14,306 nt of DNA, taken from assembly GCA_018401055.1 (NCBI GenBank), contig JAGYLB010000113.1:1-14306 (forward strand). Direction: 5' to 3'. The position numbers and the translations under genes were made by a program. The notes beneath the pieces are model-generated. The model was not told the origin of the DNA. It did not search any database and worked only from the letters and a program-made list of their open reading frames with translations. Of the stretch, positions 5,749-13,849 are shown in pieces (the first letter of the stretch is position 1; every line of letters starts with the position of its first letter). Source of the DNA: Roseicyclus sp. GTDB lineage: Bacteria; Pseudomonadota; Alphaproteobacteria; Rhodobacterales; Rhodobacteraceae.

Positions 5749-7017
5749 ATGACACAGGTTGCACGCAGGCATGTCTTTTATATCCCCGGTTTCGACCCGG
5801 TGCCGCCGCGCGCTACTCGCGAACGCTACCGGCGCGAGGCGGCACGGCAAGCGGCGCTGTCGGGGTATGACATCGCACAAGGCAAGGCGCCCGAGGGCGC
5901 GCGCTTCGGTTGGGGTGTGACCGCCCGGATCGAAGGGGCCGAGGTCACGACCGGGCTCGAGGTCCTCTATTGGGCTGATATCGTGCAGGCGGGCATGAAG
6001 GGCGGCATCTTTACGACCTATCTGGCCCTTGTCCGCACGGCTTGGGCCTATATCGGCTCGGGCGCGCTCTTCCGGCTGATGCGGCTGAGGAAAGGGCCGG
6101 TGATCGCGGCCCTCTATCCGGTGGTGGTCTTGCTGTTGCAGGCGCTGGTGGCCGCAGGATTAGGGTTTGTCGGCTTCTACCTGTTCCTGTTTGCGACCGA
6201 GCGGCTCATGGCCCTGATCGAAGGCGAGGCTTGGCTGTTTCAAAGCTACTTCGGGCCGCGTGTGTGGTTTGGCCTTTTGGTCGTGGCACCGCTGTCGGCT
6301 TGGGTTTTCCTGCGCTGGTGCGCGCGGCGCGATCAGCTTTATGCGTGGTATCTGATGAAGGATTACGCCTTTTCCTCGCGGCTGAACGGCGCCTACCCGC
6401 CTGAGCAAGAGGCCCGGATGGCCCAATTCGTCGAACGCATCGCCGCGGCCCTTGCCAGCGATGTCGACGAGGTGCTGGTCGTCGGTCATTCCTCGGGCGC
6501 CTATATCGCCGTCTCGGTGCTGTCCGACCTGATCCGCGCGGGGCGGGTGCCGCCCGATGGCCCGACCCTGTCGTTGCTGACGCTGGGCCATGTGGTGCCG
6601 ATGGTCAGCTTCTTGCCGCGCGCCACCCGCCTGCGCGCCGATCTGGCCTATATCAGCACGCAAAACGTCGCTTGGGTCGATGTGACAGCGCCGGGCGATG
6701 GATGTGCCTTTGCGCTGTGCGACCCCGTGGCCGTCAGCGGTGTCGCGCCGCCGGACAAGCGCTGGCCGCTGGTGATCTCGGCGGCCTTCACGCAAACGCT
6801 GACACCAAAAACCCAAGCAGCCCTTCGTTGGCGGCTGTTCGAACTGCACTTCCAGTATCTGAACGCCTTCGACAACCTGCCCGGTCGCCCCGACGATTAC
6901 GACTATTTCCGCATCACGGCGGGCCCCCTGACGCTGGGCACGCGCTTTGCCACCCGCGCACCGTCGAAAAGCCGGATCGAGACCCCCGTCAACCGCCACA
7001 CGGGCATGGCCGCATGA
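5749..7017 (+). CDS. Membrane-anchored alpha/beta-hydrolase-like protein
   Basis: The 422-residue protein opens with RRHVFYIPGFDPVPP, a first hydrolase strand and oxyanion-type loop. About 30 residues of hydrophobic sequence (near 118-150) and a second segment (near 172-191) form a membrane hairpin. The hydrolase core resumes with DEVLVVGHSSGAYIAVSVLSDL; GHSSG (246-250) is a GxSxG nucleophile elbow. Candidate acid and His residues follow but cannot be assigned confidently. A substrate is not evident; an ester or lipid is a guess from the fold. ATG 5749 (MTQVARRHVF) is preferred; ATG 5737 would add four residues. The stop overlaps the P450 start (ATGA at 7014-7017), so the two are translationally coupled and probably act in one pathway. 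Confidence 0.75.
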   Translation: MTQVARRHVFYIPGFDPVPPRATRERYRREAARQAALSGYDIAQGKAPEGARFGWGVTARIEGAEVTTGLEVLYWADIVQAGMKGGIFTTYLALVRTAWAYIGSGALFRLMRLRKGPVIAALYPVVVLLLQALVAAGLGFVGFYLFLFATERLMALIEGEAWLFQSYFGPRVWFGLLVVAPLSAWVFLRWCARRDQLYAWYLMKDYAFSSRLNGAYPPEQEARMAQFVERIAAALASDVDEVLVVGHSSGAYIAVSVLSDLIRAGRVPPDGPTLSLLTLGHVVPMVSFLPRATRLRADLAYISTQNVAWVDVTAPGDGCAFALCDPVAVSGVAPPDKRWPLVISAAFTQTLTPKTQAALRWRLFELHFQYLNAFDNLPGRPDDYDYFRITAGPLTLGTRFATRAPSKSRIETPVNRHTGMAA

Positions 7018-8374
7018 CCCAAGCTCCCGACCTGCCCCCCAAACCGCAAGCGCGGGCCGAGCGCGTGTCGCTGTGGCGCTACATGCGGCTCTTTCGACAA
7101 GACATCCTCTCGGCCCAGCCCGCGCGGCTTTACCGGGCGTGGATGGCCGAGTTCCGCACGCCGTTCTTTCGCAGCTATCTGGTCAACCAGCCCGCCCTGA
7201 TCGACGAGGTGCTGAAAGCGCGGCCCATGGATTTCCCCAAATCCGACCGCGTGGGCGAAGGCTTGCGCCCGCTCCTGGGCCGCTCGGTGTTCCTGACCAA
7301 TGGCGCGGAATGGCAGCGCCAGCGCCGCATCATCGACCCGGCCTTCGAGGGCGGGCGCCTGCGCGATACCTTTCCGGCGATATGGGCGGCCGGTGAAGCC
7401 GCGGTGGCGCGCATGGCTGAAGGCCCCCGCGAGGTCGAGGAGGACATGAGCCATGCCGCCGCAGATGTCATCTTTCGCACGCTGTTTTCGCTGCCGATCG
7501 AGGATGAGATCGCCGCGCAGGTCTTTCACCAATTCCGCGCCTACCAGCGCACCCAGCCGATCCTGAACGCCGCCGCCTTCCTCCCCTGCCCGGCTGGATG
7601 CCGCGCGGCCATCGGGCTGAGACGCGCCGCACCGCCACGGCGATCCGCGCGCTCATCACGCAACTGACCGCAACGCGGATGGCCCAGATCAGGGCGGGCA
7701 CGGCCCCAGATGATCTGGCCACCAAGATCATGACGACGCCAGACCCGCAAACGGGCGAGCGGTTCACCACCGAGGAGATGGTCGATCAGGTCGCCATCTT
7801 CTTTCTGGCGGGCCATGAAACCTCGGCCTCGGCACTTGGTTGGGCGCTCTACCTGCTGGCGCGTACCCCGAGTGGCAGGAGCGAGTTGGCCGAGGAGGCC
7901 GAGGTGGCGCTTGCCACCGGCGCCGATTTCGCGGTGATGGGCAAGCTGCGCCTTGCGCGCGAAGTCTTCCGCGAAACGCTGCGCCTTTATCCGCCCGTGC
8001 CCATGATGGTGCGCGAGACGACAAAACCCGAATGCTTCCGCGACCGCACCTTGACCAAGGGAAGCCAGATCGTCCTGTCGCCCTGGCACCTGCACCGGCA
8101 TGAACGGCTCTGGGACAATCCCGATGGCTTCGACCCCGGACGGTTCCAGACCGAGAACGGCAAGACCTGTCTGCGCGAGGCCTTCATCCCCTTCTCGGCC
8201 GGCGCGCGGGTCTGCACAGGCGCGGGGTTCGCCATGGTCGAAGGGCCGCTTTTGCTGGCGATGCTGGTGCGCGCCTTCCGGTTTCAGACCGTCCCGGCCC
8301 GCGTGCCAGTGCCTGTCGCCTATCTGACCGTCAGGGCCAAGGACGGGATCTGGCTCAACGTGTCTCGCCGCTAG
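7014..8374 (+). pseudogene. Cytochrome P450, frameshifted
   Basis: P450s are haem monooxygenases. All hallmarks are present once frames are joined: I-helix FFLAGHETSA (AGHET about 266-270), K-helix ETLR (about 321-324), and haem loop FSAGARVCTG with ligand Cys about 401. The first frame ends in a false tail after AAFLP. Adding one base to the C run 7583-7586 gives AAFLPLPGWMPRGH and a 453-residue protein, normal for the family. A second, self-correcting shift spans about 7870-7889: the written TPSGRSELA becomes TPEWQERVA in the neighbouring frame, which is the conserved P450 form. Error is likelier than decay because everything else is intact. The sequence resembles membrane-type class P450s more than small soluble ones; the substrate and redox partner are unknown. 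It ends 3 bases from the convergent ATPase gene. Confidence 0.9.
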
Positions 8375-8377
8375 CGC

Positions 8378-9481
8378 TCAGGTGAATAGCACCATCGCGC
8401 GCGGATCCCAGGCCAGCCTTGCCCTTGCGCCGAATTCCAGCACCTGACGACCCGGCATGTTGCGCATCGACACGCGCACGGGCGAGGGCGCGCCATCCAG
8501 CAAGATGTCGTAATAGGTCATGTCACCGTAATAGACGACCTCGCGCACGATACCCGCGGCCTCGCGGCCACCCTCGGCGCTCTGGCCGTCGTAGAGCACC
8601 GTCAGGCTTTCGGGGCGCAATCCGATCTCGGCCTCGCCGATGGTCGCACCACCGGGGCATTGCGCTGTTTCCAGCTCAGCCCTGCCCAGGCCCGCCACTT
8701 CCAGCGCGACACGCCCGCCCCCCGGCCCGGTGGGCAGAACGGTCGCGGGCAAGAAATTCATCATCCCGATGAATTCTGCCACGCGCCGCGACTTGGGCCT
8801 GCGGTAGAGTGTTTCGGGGTCGTCCAGCTGCGCGATCTCGCCCTCGAACATCACCGCGATCCGGTCCGACATCACCAGCGCCTCTTCCTGATCGTGGGTG
8901 ACGAGGATGAAGGTGATGCCAACCTCGCGCTGCAGGCGGATCAACTCGACCTGCATCACCTCGCGCATCTTCTTGTCCAGCGCCGACAGCGGCTCGTCCA
9001 GCAGCAGAACCTTGGGCTTCATGATCAGCGCGCGCGCCAGCGCCACGCGCTGCCGCTGCCCGCCCGACAGCGCATGGGCCGCGCGCGCCCCGAACTTGGC
9101 CAGGCCCACCATCTCCAGCGCCTCGCCCACTGCGCGGCGCTTTTCCTCGGTCGACATGTTCGACCGGCGCAGGCCGAAGCCCACATTCTCGGCCACGTTC
9201 ATATGCGGAAAGATCGCGTAGGACTGGAACACCATGTTGGTCGGCCGCTTGTTGGGCGGCACCCCTTCCATGTTGCGGCCATCGAGCAGCAACTGCCCCT
9301 GCGACAGATCCTCGAACCCGGCGATGGCGCGCAGAAGCGTGGTCTTGCCGCAGCCCGAGGGGCCAAGCAGCGAAAAGAACTCGCCCTGCCCGATCTCGGC
9401 CGTGATCCCGCGCAGCGCGTGATAATCGCCGTAGTATTTCTGCACGCCGGTCAGCGTGACGATGGGGGTTTTTTGGCTCAC
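8378..9481 (-). CDS. PotA-like ABC transporter ATP-binding protein
   Basis: The 367-residue ATPase powers import through the fused permease encoded just upstream. It has Walker A GPSGCGKTT (40-48), Q-loop Gln86 (NMVFQSYAIFPHM), signature LSGGQ (138-142), Walker B VLLLDEP (158-164) and switch His196. A C-terminal TOBE-like region includes IGLRPESLTVL. This organisation and the partner permease place it in the spermidine/putrescine (PotA) group of importers, although iron and 2-aminoethylphosphonate systems share it. Translation starts at GTG 9481-9479, which overlaps the permease stop (GTGA), so the two are coupled. The substrate is not certain without the binding protein, which is absent from the window. 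Confidence 0.93.
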   Translation of the reverse strand: MSQKTPIVTLTGVQKYYGDYHALRGITAEIGQGEFFSLLGPSGCGKTTLLRAIAGFEDLSQGQLLLDGRNMEGVPPNKRPTNMVFQSYAIFPHMNVAENVGFGLRRSNMSTEEKRRAVGEALEMVGLAKFGARAAHALSGGQRQRVALARALIMKPKVLLLDEPLSALDKKMREVMQVELIRLQREVGITFILVTHDQEEALVMSDRIAVMFEGEIAQLDDPETLYRRPKSRRVAEFIGMMNFLPATVLPTGPGGGRVALEVAGLGRAELETAQCPGGATIGEAEIGLRPESLTVLYDGQSAEGGREAAGIVREVVYYGDMTYYDILLDGAPSPVRVSMRNMPGRQVLEFGARARLAWDPRAMVLFT

Positions 9482-11370
9482 AGGAAGCCTCCGGTGTCTT
9501 TCAGGCCGGCCCGTTTCAGACCACGGCGGCGGAAGGTTTCGGCGATCACGAGCAGCAGGACGGACAAGATCACCAAGATCGTGCCAAGCGCCATCACCAC
9601 CGGCAGGCGGGCCGGAAACCGCAACTGGCCCCAGAGATAGACCGGCAGCGTCGGCTCATTGCCCGACAAGAAGAAGGCGATGATGAATTCGTCAAGCGAG
9701 ATGGTGAAACAGATCAAGAGCGACGCGATGATGCCGGGGCTGACGAGCGGCAAGGTGATCAGGCGAAAGGTCGACCACGCGGTTTCGCCAAGATCCACAG
9801 CCGCCTCCTCGAGGCTGCGGTCCATGTTGGCGAAACTGCCTTGCAGGATCGCGATGGCGAAGGGTGTGCAGATCAGCGTATGACCCGCGATGATCGACCA
9901 TGTGCCGCTGGTCAGCCCCAGTTGCATCAGCACGACCAAAAGCGAGATCGCCACGATCACCTCGGGCAGGACCAGCGGCAGCATAATGAAGCCGATGATG
10001 CCCGCCTTGGCCGGAAAGCCGTAGCGCGTCGCGGCGCGGGCGGCAAAGAGCCCGAGAATGGTGGAAAAGATCGCCGTCGAGACCGCGATGATAAGCGAAT
10101 TCAGTGTCGCCTCGTGCAGCGCAGGCGTGTCGAGCAGCGCCGCGAACCATTGCGTCGTGAAGCCCCTGAGCGGAAAGGCGATGACCGTCCCGTCGTTGAA
10201 GGCGAAGATCGGCAACAGAACGATGGGCGCATAGAGCACCAGCAGGTAGATCGCGGCAAAGACGGCCGGCAGGTTGAGCCTCAAATCCCCACCTCCCTTG
10301 GGCAGCCGCCACAAGATGAAGGCCGACAGCGCCGTGGCGACCAGCAGCAGGGCAATCACCGACGGCCCGGCGCCGATCAGCGCCGGACCCTGCGCAAAGG
10401 CCACACGGATCACCGTGATTTCGGCCACGGCGACCGCCAAGGCCAGCGCGACGCCAGCCAGGCCGCCCCCCGCCCGGTCCATCAGCCAGAGCCAGAAGCG
10501 CGCCCGGGTGATCCCCCAGAGCAAGACCATGGCGACAATCAGCATCGCCAGCACCGCCAGCGTCGCCCCCATCGGGCGGTCATTGAGGGCAAAGATCTGC
10601 GCATGGATGTTGTTGGCGATCATCGTTCCGCCCGATCCACCCACCAGTTGCGGCGTGACGTAATCGCCGATGGTGGGGATGAAGACGATCAGCACCGCCG
10701 CCAGAACGCCGGGCATCGCCAGCGGCAGGGTCACGCGCAGGAAGGTCATGGTCTTGCTCTCGCCCAGATCGCGCGATGCCTCCAGCAGCGAGCGGTCGAT
10801 CTTTTCCAGCGCCACAAAGATCGGCAAGATCGCAAAGGGCGCATAGGCATGGGCCAGCGTGATGACTACGGAATTGGCGTTGTAAAGGATCCACCCCAAC
10901 GGCTCGTCGATCACGCCAAGCGCCAGCAGCCCGCTGTTGACCGGCCCGTCATAGGCTAGGATCACCTGCCACAAGAAAACCCGGATCAGATAGCTGGTCC
11001 AGAAGGGGATGGTGATCAGGAACAGCCAAAGCGACTTGCGGTCGGGCCGCACGTGGAACGAAATGAAATAGGCGACCGGAAAGGCCAGCACGACCGTCAC
11101 CAGCATGACCATGCCCGAGATCCTGAGCGACCGCAGCATCAGCGCACGATACAGCGGATCGGTCAGGGCCTCGCGGTAGTTGGAGAGCTGAAGCGTGCGG
11201 TCGAATTGCGCCTGACCCGCAACCGTGGCGAGCTGCGTCCAGAAACTCAGCAAGACGATACTCGCCAAGGGGGCCGCCAGCAGCAACAACGCGTAGATCA
11301 GGGTCGGACTGACAAGCGTCAGACCCTTGCCCGCGTCGCTGCGCATCATCCTCGCCAGACTGCCGCTCAC
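9478..11370 (-). CDS. Fused PotB-PotC-type ABC permease
   Basis: One polypeptide of about 630 residues carries both permease halves. The first half has the EAA loop EASRDLGESKTMTFLRVTLP and the second has EEAAVDLGETAWSTFRLITLP, the ATPase-docking motifs of PotB and PotC. Each half has about six helices. Between them two extra hydrophobic stretches (around GVALALAVAVAEITVI and VIALLLVATALSAFIL) keep the second half in the right orientation. Usual PotB and PotC are separate proteins of about 280 residues. I chose GTG 11370, preceded by a GGGG-containing stretch; ATG 11349 is an alternative. The open frame reaches 11520, but its first 50 residues look non-coding. No periplasmic binding protein is adjacent. 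Confidence 0.88.
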   Translation of the reverse strand: MSGSLARMMRSDAGKGLTLVSPTLIYALLLLAAPLASIVLLSFWTQLATVAGQAQFDRTLQLSNYREALTDPLYRALMLRSLRISGMVMLVTVVLAFPVAYFISFHVRPDRKSLWLFLITIPFWTSYLIRVFLWQVILAYDGPVNSGLLALGVIDEPLGWILYNANSVVITLAHAYAPFAILPIFVALEKIDRSLLEASRDLGESKTMTFLRVTLPLAMPGVLAAVLIVFIPTIGDYVTPQLVGGSGGTMIANNIHAQIFALNDRPMGATLAVLAMLIVAMVLLWGITRARFWLWLMDRAGGGLAGVALALAVAVAEITVIRVAFAQGPALIGAGPSVIALLLVATALSAFILWRLPKGGGDLRLNLPAVFAAIYLLVLYAPIVLLPIFAFNDGTVIAFPLRGFTTQWFAALLDTPALHEATLNSLIIAVSTAIFSTILGLFAARAATRYGFPAKAGIIGFIMLPLVLPEVIVAISLLVVLMQLGLTSGTWSIIAGHTLICTPFAIAILQGSFANMDRSLEEAAVDLGETAWSTFRLITLPLVSPGIIASLLICFTISLDEFIIAFFLSGNEPTLPVYLWGQLRFPARLPVVMALGTILVILSVLLLVIAETFRRRGLKRAGLKDTGGFL

Positions 11371-11591
11371 CCGCACCCCATCCGCTAACGTCCGATTGTC
11401 GCACAAGTCGCGGATTTCAGGGTCGCCCGCAAGCGGTTTGCAAACGCGCCCTGTGTCTTTGCCCGCTACAAACGGAGGCTGCCCGGATAAGAGGCGGACG
11501 TGACGTGGCCCCGCCGTCATCTTTGCTTTCCAGATACTCCGATAATCGCCATTGAGCCGCCATTGGCCCGAGGGACGATGGCGACGGGGCA

Positions 11592-11619
11592 GCGCCCCGG
11601 GGGCTCAGTCCCGAGGCGC
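11592..11619 (-). terminator. Strong hairpin after the periplasmic cyclophilin gene
   Basis: On the minus strand GCGCCTCGGG pairs with CCCGGGGCGC (10 bp, one U-G pair) around an 8-base loop, starting 7 bases after the cyclophilin stop. No T tract follows. It is placed to end the coaD-ppiB-ppiA transcript. The rest of 11371-11626 shows no gene; it contains a 10-bp palindrome GTTTGCAAAC (11436-11445) ahead of the permease gene. Confidence 0.45.
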
Positions 11620-11626
11620 CGCAAGA

Positions 11627-12208
11627 TCAGTTGTTGCACGGCGCGACCGGATCATCGTCGCGCACCCGCACGGCCACCATCCGGTCGGGCTCGCCGATCA
11701 CGGCCCCGTTCTGGCCACGCCCGCGCTTGATGGCATCGACCACCTCTATGCCTTCGACGACCTGCCCCACGACGGTGTATTGCCCGTCAAGGAACGCACC
11801 CGGCGCGAACATTATGAAGAACTGCGAATTGGCGCTGTCCGGGCTCTGGCTACGCGCCATGCCGATCACGCCCCGCTCGAAGGAGATGTCAGAGAACTCG
11901 GCCGGTAGGTCGGGGTAGCCCGATCCGCCGCGCCCGGCATAGCGCATGTCCTGCCCCATGCGGCCAAACTCCACATCGCCGGTCTGCGCCATGAAGCCCT
12001 CGATCACGCGGTGAAAGACGACGTCATCATAGGCCCCTTCGCCCGCCAGCGTCACGATCCGCTCGACATGCAGCGGCGCCACATCTTCGAACAGGTCGAT
12101 GATGATCGTGCCATCCGCCTCGCCCGCGATGTCGATCTCGAGGCCGGTGGCCAGCGCAGCACCCGGGGCGGCGGCGACAAGCGCCGCGACAAGCCAGCCC
12201 TTACGCAT
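11627..12208 (-). CDS. Periplasmic cyclophilin-type peptidylprolyl isomerase
   Basis: This 193-residue protein begins with a signal peptide, RKGWLVAALVAAAPGAALA, with probable cleavage after Ala20, so it is exported. The cyclophilin core has VVFHRVIEGFMAQTGD, containing the catalytic Arg, Phe and Gln, and later SANSQFFIMFA and FLDGQYTVVGQV. It catalyses cis-trans isomerisation of prolyl bonds and would help periplasmic folding. Its ATG lies inside the last codons of the upstream ppiB (8-base overlap), so it is translated with it. It closely resembles ppiB, consistent with an old tandem duplication with added export signal. A strong hairpin follows the stop. Confidence 0.92.
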   Translation of the reverse strand: MRKGWLVAALVAAAPGAALATGLEIDIAGEADGTIIIDLFEDVAPLHVERIVTLAGEGAYDDVVFHRVIEGFMAQTGDVEFGRMGQDMRYAGRGGSGYPDLPAEFSDISFERGVIGMARSQSPDSANSQFFIMFAPGAFLDGQYTVVGQVVEGIEVVDAIKRGRGQNGAVIGEPDRMVAVRVRDDDPVAPCNN

Positions 12209-12701
12209 CGGCAGCGACCTTGACCGAGATCATCTTGTCGGGGTTGGCGGGCGGCTCGCCGCGCGTGATGGCGTCGACATGTTCCATTCCGGAGATGACG
12301 CGGCCATAGACCGTGTATTGACCGTTCAGGAAATGATTGTCGGAAAAGTTGATGAAGAACTGGCTGTTGGCCGAGTTGGGGTTGGACGAGCGCGCCGCCC
12401 CCAGCGTGCCGCGGTCATGGGGCAGCTTGGAGAATTCCGCCGGCAGGTCGGGCTTGTCCGATCCGCCGGTGCCCGCGCGGCGGATGTTGCCGCCCTCTTT
12501 CCCGTGTTCCACATCGCCCGTCTGGGCCATGAACCCTTCGATCACCCGGTGGAAGATCACCCCGTCATAGGCGCCGGCGCGGGCCAGTTCCTTCATCCGC
12601 TCGGAATGCTTGGGGGCCACGCCCGGCATCAGCTCGATGACGACGGTGCCGCCCTTCAGCTCCATCAGGATCGTGTTCTCGGGGTCCTTGATCTCGGCCA
12701 T
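12201..12701 (-). CDS. ppiB: Cytoplasmic cyclophilin-type peptidylprolyl isomerase
   Basis: The 166-residue protein has no signal peptide, so it is cytoplasmic. The core carries GVIFHRVIEGFMAQTGD with the catalytic Arg, Phe and Gln, then SANSQFFINFSDN and FLNGQYTVYGRV. The Trp that binds cyclosporin in human CypA is a Phe here, as is usual in bacterial forms. ATG 12701 has a fine AGGAGG site 9 bases upstream; an upstream open frame (to 12776) overlaps coaD and has no such site. It lies 22 bases after coaD and overlaps the exported cyclophilin gene by 8 bases, forming a small operon. Confidence 0.94.
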   Translation of the reverse strand: MAEIKDPENTILMELKGGTVVIELMPGVAPKHSERMKELARAGAYDGVIFHRVIEGFMAQTGDVEHGKEGGNIRRAGTGGSDKPDLPAEFSKLPHDRGTLGAARSSNPNSANSQFFINFSDNHFLNGQYTVYGRVISGMEHVDAITRGEPPANPDKMISVKVAADA

Positions 12702-12723
12702 GCGCCAAGCCTCCTGTAAGTCT

Positions 12724-13222
12724 TCAGTTTCTAGGGTATTTCGCGTAAAGCGCGGTGCGAACAGCAGGCGTGACAAAGGGGGTCACGTCGCCTTGCAACC
12801 GCGCGATTTCCTTGACCAGTTTCGACGCGATGGCCTGCCTGTCGGCCTCGGCCATCAGGAATACGGTGTCGATGGAGTGGTCGAGTTTGCGGTTCATGCC
12901 GACCATCTGGTATTCGTATTCGAAATCCGCAACCGCGCGCAGACCGCGAATGATGATCGAGGCGCCGACATCGCGCGCGCAGTCGATCAACAGGTTCTCG
13001 AAGGGATGGACGACGATCTGAGTGCCGGTCGCCTCAGACAGCTTGGCGCATTCCGCCTCGACCATCGCCACGCGTTCCTCAAGCGAAAACAGCGGGCCCT
13101 TGTCGCGGTTGATCGCAACGCCGATCACCAGCCTGTCGACCAGCGTGCAGCCCCGCTTGATGATGTCGATATGCCCCAAGGTGATCGGGTCGAATGTGCC
13201 CGGATAAAGCCCTAATCCGCAT
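12724..13222 (-). CDS. coaD: Phosphopantetheine adenylyltransferase, one-base insertion near its start
   Basis: CoaD joins 4'-phosphopantetheine and ATP to give dephospho-CoA, the penultimate step of CoA synthesis in the cytoplasm. The nucleotidyltransferase motif LYPGTFDPITLGH, later IIIRGLRAVADFEYEYQMVGMN, and the C-terminal SKLVKEIARLQGDVTPFV are all typical. ATG 13222 has GAGGGA well placed upstream, but an extra base at 13213 (A on the coding strand) follows ATG CGG ATT. Removing it yields MRIGLYPGTFDP and 165 residues, exactly as expected. As written, the good start runs into a wrong frame and the correct frame has no good start (only a distant GTG near 13305). CoaD is essential in most bacteria, so this is probably a sequence error. 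Confidence 0.9.
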
Positions 13223-13260
13223 CGCCGCTGTCCCTCATGCCGGTCCAACTGTCCTTTGCC

Positions 13261-13322
13261 GCGCGACCCAATCACTGGGCGCGCGCCGATGCAACCCCCT
13301 GACACGTCGCAGCGAGCGTGTC
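13261..13322 (-). promoter_or_regulatory. Two GC-rich hairpins between the CBS gene and coaD
   Basis: GACACG/CGTGTC (13301-13306 and 13317-13322) and a larger stem with one bulge, GCGCGaCCCA/TGGGCGCGC (13261-13284), lie between the CBS-protein stop and the coaD ribosome-binding site. Neither has a T tract. They may end the CBS transcript or mark an attenuator before coaD; the sequence does not tell which. Confidence 0.3.
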
Positions 13323-13330
13323 GCGTTGGA

Positions 13331-13767
13331 TCAGAACCCCTTGATCATGCCCTCGAGCGCTTCCTTCTCCATCGACAGTTCCGATAGCTGCGCCTTGACC
13401 ACATCGCCGATGGAAATCAAGCCGACCATCACGCCATCCTCGACCACCGGAAGGTGACGGAACCGGCCCTCGGTCATCATCGCCAGAACGGCGTCGGATT
13501 TGTCGGTGCGCGCGCAGGTCACGATATCGGTCGTCATCACGCTGTCCACGCCATCGGCCATGCAGGCGGCCCCGCGCGCGGCCAGTTGGCGCACGATGTC
13601 GCGTTCCGACACGATGCCCGCCGACGCGCCTACCGTCGGGCGAGACCACAACCGCGCCTGATCCGTCGCTCCGCCAGCACCGAGGCCGCCTGCCCGACAC
13701 TGGTCCCGGGTGCGATTGTGAAGACCGTGGCATTGGCTTTCGAATTCAGAATCTGCTGCACCAGCAT
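13331..13767 (-). pseudogene. CBS-domain protein, two single-base insertions
   Basis: The protein belongs to small two-CBS proteins that bind adenine nucleotides and sense energy state, possibly acting on other proteins. ATG 13767 has GGAGG 6 bases upstream and begins MLVQQILNSKANATVFTI. The frame breaks twice. An extra A (coding strand) at 13659 splits LAERRI from GAVVVSPDGR. An extra G at 13621-13622 splits GRRV from AGIVSERDIVRQLAARG. Removing both gives 144 residues with two CBS repeats (the second around MTTDIVTCARTDKSDAVLAMM and FRHLPVVEDGVMVGLISIGDVV), ending in EKEALEGMIKGF. That matches what I recall of the Rhodobacteraceae family. As written, the only long open part starts near 13651. 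Error is likelier than decay. Confidence 0.85.
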
Positions 13768-13849
13768 GCTCTGCCTCCCTTTTCTTGTCTCCGTCCCTGA
13801 GGATCAGCGTCCACCCGCATGGGTTGATCTGTCAAGCGAAACGACCGCT

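Noticed and set aside
9841..10959. 372-codon plus-strand open frame opposite the permease
   Set aside because: Gln/Arg/Asp-rich shadow translation of membrane-protein codons, without domains.
11436..11445. Palindrome GTTTGCAAAC upstream of the permease as an operator
   Set aside because: Only 10 bp, symmetry does not extend, and no promoter or regulator supports it.
13824..13835. TTGATCTGTCAA, a possible FNR/CRP-type site upstream of the CBS gene
   Set aside because: The half-site spacing is two bases too short for TTGAT-N4-ATCAA, and no clear promoter is positioned with it. A TTGACA on the minus strand there lacks a proper -10.
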